Positions 8,653 through 17,198 of a stretch of 51,574 bases of DNA are shown one piece after another. A program made the position numbers and the translations under genes. Location: assembly GCA_035549195.1 (NCBI GenBank), contig DASZRK010000029.1, forward strand, positions 1-51,574, in the 5' to 3' direction. Each line of letters begins with the position of its first letter. Positions within the stretch are counted from its first letter, which is position 1. The notes under the pieces are model-generated. The model was not told the DNA's origin and searched no databases. It saw only the letters and a program-made list of their open reading frames with translations. This DNA is from a bacterium. GTDB lineage: Bacteria > Oederibacteriota > Muellerivitia > Muellerivitales > Muellerivitaceae.

Positions 8653-11600
8653 ATGAGGTCGATGATCGCGAAACGCTTAAAACAATTTTTCTTTCTGCTT
8701 TCCTTCCTATTCTTGGAAGCGCTTCCGCTTTGGGCCAATGTCCCCGGCGGGGGCACGGGGACCGGCGGCAACGTCACGGTCACCGACAACGGCGGCACCG
8801 TGGTCCTGGCCAACGGCATCGTGTCCGTCACCATCAATAAATCCAACGGCAACATCACCAATTTCACCTACAACGGGACCAATCTGCTCTCGGGGGGGCA
8901 CGGGGGCGGTTACTTCTATTGGGATGGTTCCGGTGGGCCGACGCTCTCGAGCGCCGTTTACACCTTGAGCGTCAATCCGTCCGGTAACGGAGGGAACCAG
9001 GCGGAGGTCTGGCTCCAATCGACCGCCGATCCGATGGATATGGCCGTCTATTACGACCTCAACCGCGGCCAGCAGGGCATCTACGTGACCATGATCCTCA
9101 CCCACCAATCCGGTTATGCCGACTATCCGGGGGCGGAACTGCGGTCGAACGTCTATGTTGGTTCCATCTTCGACTGGCTTTGCGTGGATCCTTACCGTTT
9201 CCGTCAGATGGCCTCGCCCAACGACAGTTCGGTGGCCGTGGCGGGCGCGCCCGCCGAGGTCACCCAATGGACCAGCGGGATCTACAACGGTCTCACGGAA
9301 TGCAAATACGCCTATAGCGCTCCCCTTGGCCAATTGGACACCTGGGGCTGGGCTTCCAGCAGTTCGGTCGACGGCATCTGGCAAGTGCTCCCGAGCCATG
9401 AGTATTACGATGGCGGGCCCATGCACCGGGAACTCACCGAGCACATCGGCAACACGCTCCTGAACATGTTCGGCGGCGGGCACTATGGATTCGGATCGAC
9501 CCAGGACCAACCGGCCGGGACCTTCTCCTCCAAGACCTTTGGCCCGGCTTTTATTTACGCCAACAAGTACACGGGATCCGCCGGCGACCCCGTCTCCCTC
9601 AAGGCCCGGACCCTTTGGGCCGACGCCCAGGCCCAGGCCGCCGCCGAACAGGGCGCTTGGCCCTATACCTGGTTCCATCCCCAGACGCCCAGCGGAATGA
9701 GCGGCTCCCCCTATCCCCAGGACAGCGGGCGGGGGACCGTGAGCGGGACCCTGGCCATCAACGATCCCAACAACCCCGGCGCCTCACCGGTGAGTCTCTG
9801 GATCGGTTTGGCGCCGGATAACGGCGGGACCGATTTCCAGCAGCAATACCTGACCTACCAGTTCTGGGTGCGCACCGGGGCCGGAGGGAGCTTCTCCATC
9901 CCGCACGTTTTGCCCGGCGCCTACAACCTCTGGGCCTTCGGTCCGGGCGCCATCGGTACCTTCAAGCGGACCGGGGTCAATGTGAACGCGGGTTCCACCG
10001 TCAACCTGGGCACGGTCACCTGGGGCCCGTTGCGCTTGGGCCCCACCGTCTGGGAGATCGGGACGCCGGACCGGGATTCCAACGAATTCTTCAACGGGGA
10101 ACATTCGCTCACGCCCTATAACGGCGCCCTTCCGCGCTACGCGGGCGGCGCTCCCTATAACAGCCCCACCGCCTGGGGCGCCTTCCTGGATTACGCGAAC
10201 CAGTTCCCGGGCGGGGTCAGCTTCACGGTGGGGAGCAGCAACCCGGGGACCGATTGGAACTACTGCCAACCCACCACCTATACGGGATCCGCCTACACCG
10301 GGACGACTTCCCGGATCTATTTCAACCTTGCCTCCGCGCCCTCGGCGGCCCAGACCGCCCGGCTTTATATCGCCTTTGCCTCGAATTACAGTTCCGCCTG
10401 CATCTTGACGGTCAATGGGACCGTCCAGACCGCCGCGGTCATGGGGTCCACCAACGGCCAATACGCGTCCATCACCAATCCGGCGACGGGTTTTTATCCC
10501 CCGGCCCACAGTTTTGACAGCATTGTCCGCCTGGGTTCGCAGGGTGCCTGGGGGGACGCCTACCTGGACTTCGCGGCCAACAAGCTCCACGCGGGGACGA
10601 ACGAGATCGATATCGGCATGCGGCCCGCCGGCGGCGCGGGCAATGGGAACGGGTTCGAATACGACTATTTGCGCCTGGAAATGACGGGATACAGTTCTTC
10701 GTCCTCACCGACGGCTACGCCCACCAGGACGTCGACGGCGACATGGACCGCGTCATCGTCCCCGACGGCCACGGCTTCGACTACGCCGACTCCGTCGGCT
10801 ACGCTCACCGCTACGCCTTCGGCTTCGCCCACCAAAACCTTCACGGCGTCGGGGACTCCGACAGCCACTTCGACCCGGACCTTTACGGCGACGGCCTCGA
10901 ACACGTCTTCGTCCACGGCGACGGCCACGCGCACCCATACCCCGGTGCCGCCTACGAACACTCCCACCATCACGGCGTCTTCCACGTCCACGGCGACGAG
11001 GACGGCCACGGCTTCGACTACGCCGACTCCGTCGGCTACGCCCACAAAGACCAATACCATGACGGCCACGTTCACCTGGACCAGCACCCCGACGGCTTCG
11101 ACTACGGCGACTCCGTCGCCTACGCTCACCGCTACGCCTTCGGCTTCGCCAACGCCCACGCCGGTTCCACCCACGAATACCTTCACCTCGACCGTAACGT
11201 CCACCGCCACGATGACGCCGACGGCTTCGATGACGCCTAGCGCGACAGCCTCCAGCACTCCAACGCCTTCATCGACATCAAGCAGTTCGATGACGGCTAC
11301 GCCTTCCCTCACTGCGAGCTGGACGCCGTCCCTCACCGCTTCGCCTACGCACACGCCCGTGCCGCCAACAGCCACTTTCACGAACACGAATAGTCCTGTT
11401 CCGCCGACGGCTACCTTCACAAATACCAATAGTCCGGTGCCGCCCACGTCTACCTCGACCCGTACCTTTACGGAAACCTCCACAAATACACCCACGAACA
11501 CCGCCGTTCCTCCGACGGCCACCATGACCCGGACCTTCACTTCCACAGCCTCGGGAACCCCCACCCCGACGAACAGCTTCACTGCCACCTGGACCTTGCC

Positions 11601-11976
11601 CCCCACCTTTAGCTACACGCCGACGGTTACCCCGACATTGACCTGGACTTCAACTCCTACCTTCCCACTCCTCACTCCTACCTTCACGCCGGGGACCGGC
11701 GTGACCGCGGTGATCTATCCGAACCCGGCGACCGGGGATGGCTTCAACATCCAGGTGACGGGGATGACCACGGTGGACAAGGTCCAGGTGCAGGTGGAGA
11801 CAACGGCCTTCCGCAAGGTGAACGAGATGACCTTCCATAGCCAAGGGCCGGGGACGGCGATCCTGGCCGTGCCCGCGACGGACGCTTCGGGCGCGCCGCT
11901 GGCCAACGGGGTCTATTACGTGATCGTCCGCACCGAAGGCGCACGGATCACCCTGAAATTGATGGTGCTACGTTGA
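8653..11976 (+). CDS. PL4-type rhamnogalacturonan lyase, secreted
   Basis: This enzyme is predicted to cleave the rhamnogalacturonan I backbone of pectin by beta-elimination. ATG 8653 was taken; ATG 8662 is an alternative. The signal peptide ends near residue 29 (...[10 protein letters not shown]). The order fits three-domain PL4 lyases: an N-terminal beta-sandwich catalytic domain opening with [15 protein letters not shown] (about 35-350), a carboxypeptidase-regulatory/FnIII-like domain (GTVSGTLAI ... [20 protein letters not shown], about 355-460), and a CBM-like domain beginning [17 protein letters not shown] (about 465-680). A Thr/Pro linker of about 330 residues and the shared C-terminal domain ([12 protein letters not shown] ... 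[12 protein letters not shown] ... [10 protein letters not shown] ... KLMVLR) follow. The TGA overlaps the ATG of the GH28 gene, so the two pectinases are probably co-translated. The last 235 bases are almost identical to the end of that gene. Confidence 0.88.
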   Translation: MRSMIAKRLKQFFFLLSFLFLEALPLWANVPGGGTGTGGNVTVTDNGGTVVLANGIVSVTINKSNGNITNFTYNGTNLLSGGHGGGYFYWDGSGGPTLSSAVYTLSVNPSGNGGNQAEVWLQSTADPMDMAVYYDLNRGQQGIYVTMILTHQSGYADYPGAELRSNVYVGSIFDWLCVDPYRFRQMASPNDSSVAVAGAPAEVTQWTSGIYNGLTECKYAYSAPLGQLDTWGWASSSSVDGIWQVLPSHEYYDGGPMHRELTEHIGNTLLNMFGGGHYGFGSTQDQPAGTFSSKTFGPAFIYANKYTGSAGDPVSLKARTLWADAQAQAAAEQGAWPYTWFHPQTPSGMSGSPYPQDSGRGTVSGTLAINDPNNPGASPVSLWIGLAPDNGGTDFQQQYLTYQFWVRTGAGGSFSIPHVLPGAYNLWAFGPGAIGTFKRTGVNVNAGSTVNLGTVTWGPLRLGPTVWEIGTPDRDSNEFFNGEHSLTPYNGALPRYAGGAPYNSPTAWGAFLDYANQFPGGVSFTVGSSNPGTDWNYCQPTTYTGSAYTGTTSRIYFNLASAPSAAQTARLYIAFASNYSSACILTVNGTVQTAAVMGSTNGQYASITNPATGFYPPAHSFDSIVRLGSQGAWGDAYLDFAANKLHAGTNEIDIGMRPAGGAGNGNGFEYDYLRLEMTGYSSSSSPTATPTRTSTATWTASSSPTATASTTPTPSATLTATPSASPTKTFTASGTPTATSTRTFTATASNTSSSTATATRTHTPVPPTNTPTITASSTSTATRTATASTTPTPSATPTKTNTMTATFTWTSTPTASTTATPSPTLTATPSASPTPTPVPPTNTFTSTVTSTATMTPTASMTPSATASSTPTPSSTSSSSMTATPSLTASWTPSLTASPTHTPVPPTATFTNTNSPVPPTATFTNTNSPVPPTSTSTRTFTETSTNTPTNTAVPPTATMTRTFTSTASGTPTPTNSFTATWTLPPTFSYTPTVTPTLTWTSTPTFPLLTPTFTPGTGVTAVIYPNPATGDGFNIQVTGMTTVDKVQVQVETTAFRKVNEMTFHSQGPGTAILAVPATDASGAPLANGVYYVIVRTEGARITLKLMVLR
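10926..11222 (+). repeat. Linker-coding repeat, copy 1
   Basis: About 297 bases within the PL4 Thr/Pro linker match 13421-13717 in the GH28 linker without gaps and with only scattered substitutions. The match runs from the [10 protein letters not shown] coding segment to the codons before SMTPSATAS. It marks recent recombination or duplication between the two genes. Confidence 0.8.
11740..11976 (+). repeat. C-terminal-domain repeat, copy 1
   Basis: Near-identical to 14298-14534. In the first 205 bases only two substitutions were counted by eye, both silent (AC[A] to AC[G], GC[A] to GC[G]); the last 30 bases diverge more. Such DNA identity in an otherwise diverged pair suggests gene conversion. 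Confidence 0.85.
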
Positions 11977-14534
11977 TGCACTGGGTCCCCAAACCGCCCG
12001 CTTTCGCCGTTTTCCTGTTCCTTGGCGCCTCGGTCCAGGCTCAGACCCTCAACATCACTTCCGCTCCCTACAACGCCACCACGGGCAGCACGGACAACCG
12101 GGCCGCCATCCAGGCGGCCATCAACGCGGTGGGGAGCGGCGGGACCGTGCTGGTCCCCTCGGGGACCTTCCTTTCCGGCCCCTTGACATTGAAGAGCAAC
12201 ATGACCTTCCAGATCGCCTCGGGCGGGACCCTCAAGATGACCGCTTTCGGGACCTTCCCCCAGAACACGAGTTTCGTCTATGGGACCAACCTCACCAACC
12301 TCACCCTGAACGGGTCGGGGACCATGGACGGCCAAGGCGCGGCCTGGTGGACGGATTTCAACAACGGCAATCCGGACAACCGGCCCCCAGCCATGATCTA
12401 CCTCTCCAAGTCTTCCAACGTGACCCTGATGGGGATCACGGTCAAGGATTCGCCCAAGTTCCACATCCAAACCCTGGGGTCCATGAACGGGGTCTATTGC
12501 TCGGGCTTGAGCATCACGGCGGCCTGGCCTTCGCCCAACACCGACGGCATCGACCTGAGGGGGAAGAACTACCTGATCGAGAACTGCTACATCAGCGACG
12601 GGGACGACGTCATCCAGATCGGGGGCAGTTCGGACAACTGCCAGGCCATCACCATCCGCAACTGCACCTTCGGCACCGGCCACGGCCTTTCCATCGGGGG
12701 TTACACCCAGGGCGGGGTGAGCGACCTGTTGGTGGACAACTGCACCTTCAACGGCACCCAGTACGGCATCCGGTGGAAGACGGGCCGGGACCGGGGCGGG
12801 GTCATCACCAACCTGACCTACTCCAACATCACCATGACCAACATCCTGCTCTATCCCTTCTTCCTGACCAGCTTCTACCCGAATCCCTCGTCCCTGCCGC
12901 CCACCACCGACGACACCCAGGCCATCACCAGCACCACGCCCTTCTGGAGCAATATCACGCTCCGGAACATCACGGCCACCACGGCTTCCAGCGGCGCCAA
13001 GAGCCCGGGAATTATGTGGGCGGTGGCGGAGGCTCCGGTCTCCAATGTGACGCTCGACGGCGTCACCGTGACGGGTCCCAGTGGGAAGAACTTCGAGTTC
13101 CACCACGCCAGGAACGTGACCATCCTGTGCAATGTCCGGGTGGACGGACAGGCGCCCCCGACCGACATCGGGTCCTTCGACGCGACCATCACCTACCCGC
13201 CCTGCGGGAGCGCCACCAATACCTTCACCCCGACCCGGACGAACACGCCGGTGCCGCCGACGGCGACCTTGACCCGGACCAACAGCCCGACCTCAACCCC
13301 TACTTTCACAGCCACTTCGACCCGGACGGCTTCGATGACGCCTAGCGCGACAGCCTCCAGCACTCCAACGCCTTCATCGACATCAAGCTGGACGGCGTCC
13401 CTCACCGCTACGCCTTCGGCCACGCGCACCCATACCCCGGTGCCGCCTACGAACACCCCCACCGCCACGGCGTCTTCCACGTCCACGGCGACGAGGACGG
13501 CCACGGCTTCGACTACGCCGACTCCGTCGGCTACGCCCACAAAGACCAATACCATGACGGCCGCGTTCACCTGGACCAGCACCCCGACGGCTTCGACTAC
13601 GGCGACTCCGTCGCCTACGCTCACCGCTACGCCTTCGGCTTCGCCAACGCCCACGCCGGTGCCACCCACGAATACCTTCACCTCGACCGCAACGTCCACC
13701 GCCACGATGACGCCGACCAGGACCTTCACGGTGACGGCGGTCCCACCCACCGCTACCGCGACGGCCTCCTCCACGGCGACTTCCACTTCGACCCCTTCGG
13801 GAACGCCCACGAATACGGCGGTCATCACTCCCACGGCGACCTCCACCGCCACCAGAACGGGGACCCCGACCGCCTCTTCCACCTTTACGGTCTCATCGAC
13901 GCCCAGTTCCACCCCCACCCCGAGCTTCACCGCCTCTTTCACGCCCTCGAGCACCGCCACGAGAACCTTCACGGCGACGGCGGTCCCACCCACGGCTACC
14001 GCGACGGCTTCGATGACGCCTAGCGCGACAGCCTCCAGCACTCCAACGCCTTCATCGACATCAAGCTGGACGGCGTCCCTCACCGCTTCGCCTTCGGCTA
14101 CGCCCACCCGGACTTTCACCCCGACGAACAGTTCCACCGCCACCTGGACCTGGACCCCCACGGGGACGCCCACCCCCACCCTGTCACAGACGCCTACGGC
14201 GACGCAGACAGGGACTCCGTCCTTCAGCCCCACCCTCACGCCCACGGCGGGGAACGGGATCCAGGCGGTGATCTACCCGAACCCGGTGTCAGGGGACGGC
14301 TTCAACATCCAGGTGACGGGGATGACCACGGTGGACAAGGTCCAGGTGCAGGTGGAGACGACGGCCTTCCGCAAGGTGAACGAGATGACCTTCCATAGCC
14401 AAGGGCCGGGGACGGCGATCCTGGCCGTGCCCGCGACGGACGCTTCGGGCGCGCCGCTGGCCAACGGGGTCTATTACGTGATCGTCCGCACCGAAGGCGC
14501 GCGGATCATCCTCAAATTGATGGTCTTGCGATGA
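11976..14534 (+). CDS. GH28 polygalacturonase, secreted
   Basis: This enzyme is predicted to hydrolyse polygalacturonan (pectin). The ATG overlaps the previous stop as TGATG, which is why it is preferred over an upstream TTG. The signal peptide ends about residue 17 (...GASVQAQ). The right-handed beta-helix covers about 18-410 and carries all GH28 signatures: NTDGID (D190), DGDD (D210, D211), GTGHGLSIG (H236) and R266-W-K268, so the catalytic and substrate-binding residues look intact. A Thr/Pro linker of about 350 residues and the shared C-terminal domain ([12 protein letters not shown] ... [10 protein letters not shown] ... [10 protein letters not shown] ... KLMVLR) follow. It forms a pectin-degrading pair with the PL4 lyase just upstream. 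Its exact mode (endo or exo) cannot be read from the sequence. Confidence 0.92.
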   Translation: MHWVPKPPAFAVFLFLGASVQAQTLNITSAPYNATTGSTDNRAAIQAAINAVGSGGTVLVPSGTFLSGPLTLKSNMTFQIASGGTLKMTAFGTFPQNTSFVYGTNLTNLTLNGSGTMDGQGAAWWTDFNNGNPDNRPPAMIYLSKSSNVTLMGITVKDSPKFHIQTLGSMNGVYCSGLSITAAWPSPNTDGIDLRGKNYLIENCYISDGDDVIQIGGSSDNCQAITIRNCTFGTGHGLSIGGYTQGGVSDLLVDNCTFNGTQYGIRWKTGRDRGGVITNLTYSNITMTNILLYPFFLTSFYPNPSSLPPTTDDTQAITSTTPFWSNITLRNITATTASSGAKSPGIMWAVAEAPVSNVTLDGVTVTGPSGKNFEFHHARNVTILCNVRVDGQAPPTDIGSFDATITYPPCGSATNTFTPTRTNTPVPPTATLTRTNSPTSTPTFTATSTRTASMTPSATASSTPTPSSTSSWTASLTATPSATRTHTPVPPTNTPTATASSTSTATRTATASTTPTPSATPTKTNTMTAAFTWTSTPTASTTATPSPTLTATPSASPTPTPVPPTNTFTSTATSTATMTPTRTFTVTAVPPTATATASSTATSTSTPSGTPTNTAVITPTATSTATRTGTPTASSTFTVSSTPSSTPTPSFTASFTPSSTATRTFTATAVPPTATATASMTPSATASSTPTPSSTSSWTASLTASPSATPTRTFTPTNSSTATWTWTPTGTPTPTLSQTPTATQTGTPSFSPTLTPTAGNGIQAVIYPNPVSGDGFNIQVTGMTTVDKVQVQVETTAFRKVNEMTFHSQGPGTAILAVPATDASGAPLANGVYYVIVRTEGARIILKLMVLR
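13421..13717 (+). repeat. Linker-coding repeat, copy 2
   Basis: Gapless near-copy of 10926-11222, here in the GH28 gene. A shorter cassette reading [14 protein letters not shown] recurs on both sides of it and in other linkers of the block. Confidence 0.8.
14298..14534 (+). repeat. C-terminal-domain repeat, copy 2
   Basis: Near-identical to 11740-11976; see that entry. Confidence 0.85.
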
Positions 14535-14677
14535 ATGGTCGCCCTGTCGTTTTTTGATCGTGGATCGCTGAAAAAGAGCGATTTCTAACGGGTCGGTCAG
14601 GTCTTGGTGGCCTGAGAAAGGGCCAAGTTCGTTCCAACATAGGCGCTTTATCATTAAATTATTTGCCCCGTGGATGG

Positions 14678-14716
14678 CACTGAAAATGCACCTGGAACCA
14701 GGCAATATTTTCAGTG
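14678..14716. promoter_or_regulatory. Nested inverted repeat before the Kelch-type gene
   Basis: Outer arms CACTGAAAAT (14678-14687) and ATTTTCAGTG (14707-14716) are perfect complements. They enclose inner arms CCTGG (14691-14695) and CCAGG (14698-14702). The structure ends 18 bases before the ATG and is followed by TTTT. It could be a leader hairpin, an operator or a terminator. Confidence 0.5.
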
Positions 14717-14734
14717 TTTTCCGAGTGGGGTCCA

Positions 14735-16195
14735 ATGCGTTCTTCCTTCAAGGTCCTGGGGTGTCTAGGGTGGATGATCTTGTCCTGGGTGGCGGGGTGT
14801 AACAGGCCCTTTTCAGGCCCGGCCGCTCCTGGCATTTCGAACTCCTTGTCGACCCCGACGGATACCCAATTTCCATCCAAGACCTGGACGCCCACGATCA
14901 CGGATACCCACACCCCGTCCCCGACCATGACCGCTTCACCCTCGTCCACGCCCGTCCCCTCCGATACTTGCACGGGGACGCCGTCCATGACACGGACCGC
15001 TTCCTTTACCTGCACGGAGACGCCCACTTCCAGCCCGACTTCCACCTTTTCTGCCACCCTTACCCCGACTGCGACTGATCCGAATACGGCGACCTCGACG
15101 TCGACCGTGAGCTGGACCCCGTCGCCGACGCTCACCGCGTCGCCATCCGCCACCCCTTCGGGGACCTCCACTTCGTCCCCGACCCCCAGCGCCACCGGGA
15201 CCCCCACTCCCTCCGCGACCGCCACGGCCTCGGCTACCGCCACGCCGACCCAGAAGCCCTTGGGGTGGGTGCAGGCCACCGCTTCGGCGTCTTTTGGTCC
15301 CCGGATGTTCTCGGGGTACGCCGTCTTCAACAATAAGATGTGGCTGATCGGAGGTGGGACCGATTGCTCCATCCAAGGCGGGGTCAAGGCGGACGTCTGG
15401 TCCTCGACCGATGGGATCACCTGGACCGAGGTCCTGGCCAATCCTCCTTTCGGAACCCGGTGGGGATGCGGGACGGTGGTATTCAACGGCAAATTGTGGG
15501 TCATCGGCGGAGTGGTCACAGGTGGTTTCGGGAATGATGTCTGGAATTCCAGCGATGGGGTCCAGTGGACCCAAGTCACGGCCGCCGCGCCTTTCGCAGC
15601 CCGGGAGGATTTTGGTTGCGTGGTCTTCAATGGACGCATTTGGGTCATCGGCGGGGACAATAGCCTAGGGCTGGCCGCGATGTCGGATGTCTGGAGTTCG
15701 GCCGACGGTGCGAATTGGAAAAGGGAGGCTGATTTTCCCTCGGCTCGGGCCGGTGCTTCCTGTGTGGTGTTCAATGGGGCCATCTGGGTCATCGCCGGGG
15801 GAAAGGCCACTCCGGCGGGTGGGAACGCCTATTACGTTAACTCTTATTCGGATGCCTGGTATTCCAATGACGGGACCCATTGGACCCAGGCCACGGCCAA
15901 CGCGGGTTTTTCAGGACGGGTCTATGCTTCCGCCCAGGTCTATTACAACCAGATCTGGCTCATGGGTGGGGCCGGTAGTTCCTATATGCCGACCATCCCC
16001 AACACGGGTGTGGATGATGACGTGTGGGTCACCAACGATGGGACGACCTGGACGCAAAAGTATGCGACCCTACCCTTCGCCAAACGATTCGCCGCTGAAA
16101 GCTACGCCTATAACAATTCCTTTTGGGTCGCGGGGGGCGGGGCCTTCTGGCCCGGGAGCGGCGCCTACTATCCTGACGTCTGGCATAACCCTTAA
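14735..16195 (+). CDS. Lipoprotein with Thr/Pro linker and six-bladed Kelch-type propeller
   Basis: The ATG at 14735 is preferred over an upstream GTG (14714), because it directly begins a lipoprotein signal peptide with lipobox WVAGC (Cys22). A Thr/Pro/Ser linker (about 30-178) follows, then a propeller built from six repeats. Each has a strand of the type FNGKLWVIGG (six variants, from FNNKMWLIGG to YNNSFWVAGG) and a turn of the type DVWSSTDGITWTEV. The last ends at DVWHNP at the stop codon. Unlike the four upstream enzymes and the protein at the window start, it lacks the FRKV/KLLVLR C-terminal domain, so lipid anchoring seems to replace it. No catalytic residues were recognised; a carbohydrate- or protein-binding surface role is inference. 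It is convergent with otsB, 5 bases away. Confidence 0.85.
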   Translation: MRSSFKVLGCLGWMILSWVAGCNRPFSGPAAPGISNSLSTPTDTQFPSKTWTPTITDTHTPSPTMTASPSSTPVPSDTCTGTPSMTRTASFTCTETPTSSPTSTFSATLTPTATDPNTATSTSTVSWTPSPTLTASPSATPSGTSTSSPTPSATGTPTPSATATASATATPTQKPLGWVQATASASFGPRMFSGYAVFNNKMWLIGGGTDCSIQGGVKADVWSSTDGITWTEVLANPPFGTRWGCGTVVFNGKLWVIGGVVTGGFGNDVWNSSDGVQWTQVTAAAPFAAREDFGCVVFNGRIWVIGGDNSLGLAAMSDVWSSADGANWKREADFPSARAGASCVVFNGAIWVIAGGKATPAGGNAYYVNSYSDAWYSNDGTHWTQATANAGFSGRVYASAQVYYNQIWLMGGAGSSYMPTIPNTGVDDDVWVTNDGTTWTQKYATLPFAKRFAAESYAYNNSFWVAGGGAFWPGSGAYYPDVWHNP

Positions 16196-16200
16196 GGGGC

Positions 16201-16935
16201 TCAGCCCCGGGTGAAGCCGGCCAGCCACTCCAGGAGGGCCTTGGGGGAAGGGAAGCGCAGGTCCGAGTAACGCTTGGGGATACGGGTCCCCACGGCCACC
16301 TTCAAACCTTTTTTCCCGAGCGACTTGAAGACCGACAGGTCCGTGATGTCGTCCCCCGCATAGACCACCCGGTGGTCGGGAAAATGCCGGACGATCTTTT
16401 TCACCGCCTTGCCCTTGTTGAACCCCCTCGGCTTCGCCTCCAGCATCATCTTGCCCGCCATCAGGTCCCAGCGTTCCAAGGTGACGCTCCGCCGGAAGAT
16501 CGCCCGGAATCCGCGCTCCAAAGACCGGACCTGGGCGGGGGACAGGGCAACGCCCCGGTAATGGAGGGTCGAGGAATAGGGTTTGTGCTCGATATGGATG
16601 CCGGGGAACCGGCGCAGGAGCGGCTGGACCGCTTTCCAAAGCCCTTGGGCCTCCTTGGCGTAGAAACGTTCCTGGGCCGGGCTGGCCAAGCGGAGGTGCT
16701 TGGGCAGGTTCCGGCTTTCAAAGCCGTGGGTCCCCACCATGGGGAAGTGGGGGAGGCCGGAGACCTTCCGGAGGCTTTTCAGGTAACGCCCGCTGATGAA
16801 GATGACCGGGTATCGCTTGCGCAGTCCCTGAAGGACCTTCTTCGCCCGGGGTGAAAGCAGGGAACGCTCCGGGTCCCGTTCGAAGTCAGTGAGGGTGCCG
16901 TCGTAGTCCAGCAAGAATAGGTGGGGTCGATCCAT
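16201..16935 (-). CDS. otsB: Trehalose-6-phosphate phosphatase
   Basis: This enzyme removes phosphate from trehalose 6-phosphate to give trehalose, normally an osmoprotectant. It is a HAD-superfamily protein of 244 residues, typical for OtsB. Motif I is LLDYDGTLTD with D10 (nucleophile) and D12; motif II is IFISGR; the metal-binding motif IV is VYAGDDITD with D195-D196. No OtsA synthase is present in the window, so the substrate must come from elsewhere. TATAAT lies only 6 bases before the ATG, so the transcript may be leaderless. The gene is on the opposite strand to all its neighbours. Confidence 0.88.
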   Translation of the reverse strand: MDRPHLFLLDYDGTLTDFERDPERSLLSPRAKKVLQGLRKRYPVIFISGRYLKSLRKVSGLPHFPMVGTHGFESRNLPKHLRLASPAQERFYAKEAQGLWKAVQPLLRRFPGIHIEHKPYSSTLHYRGVALSPAQVRSLERGFRAIFRRSVTLERWDLMAGKMMLEAKPRGFNKGKAVKKIVRHFPDHRVVYAGDDITDLSVFKSLGKKGLKVAVGTRIPKRYSDLRFPSPKALLEWLAGFTRG

Positions 16936-16941
16936 GGGGGG

Positions 16942-16947
16942 ATTATA
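16942..16947 (-). promoter_or_regulatory. TATAAT -10 box giving a possibly leaderless otsB transcript
   Basis: On the minus strand TATAAT is followed by CCCCCC and the otsB ATG. With usual spacing, transcription would start at or next to the A of ATG. No consensus -35 box was found. Confidence 0.4.
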
Positions 16948-16970
16948 GCCAATCCCACTGCGGGACCTTG

Positions 16971-17022
16971 GAACAGGGATGGACAGCGATGGACCCGGAT
17001 GGGCATCCCGTTGATCCGTCCT
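16971..17022. repeat. Probable dispersed GGATGGAC-type repeat remnant
   Basis: The stretch contains GGGATGGACAGCGATGGAC and then CATCCCGTTGATCCGTCC, an imperfect inverted pattern like the 'acaggatggacaggatgg' repeats common in environmental genomes. Only one copy is in the window. Confidence 0.3.
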
Positions 17023-17091
17023 GAAGGCAGGTGGGTTCCCCCTTCGGAGGATCGATATCGGCGTTCGTCCTTGTTCCTTCGAGCTCCATAT

Positions 17092-17105
17092 TTTGACCGG
17101 TTAGA
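17092..17105. promoter_or_regulatory. Operator-like half palindrome before the AraC gene
   Basis: TTTGACCGGTTAGA matches the first 11 bases of the 1514 site and lies 93 bases before the regulator's start codon. It would place the regulator in the same regulon as the enzymes. Confidence 0.45.
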
Positions 17106-17198
17106 CCCATATCAAATTCTTGCCCTAGCCCTTACTCCCGGGGGACCCCCGTGATAAACTTGTAAAGTTATTGTCGAACCCCTATCAATGGATTGCGC

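Noticed and set aside
14564-14586. ATCGCT ... AGCGAT hairpin with TTTCT after the GH28 gene as terminator
   Set aside because: Only 6 bp with a 7-base loop and a poor T-run; not better than chance.
17140-17156. CGGGGGACCCCCG dyad before the AraC gene as a terminator or operator
   Set aside because: The centre is one base, so no hairpin loop can form, and no T-run follows; GC-rich chance.
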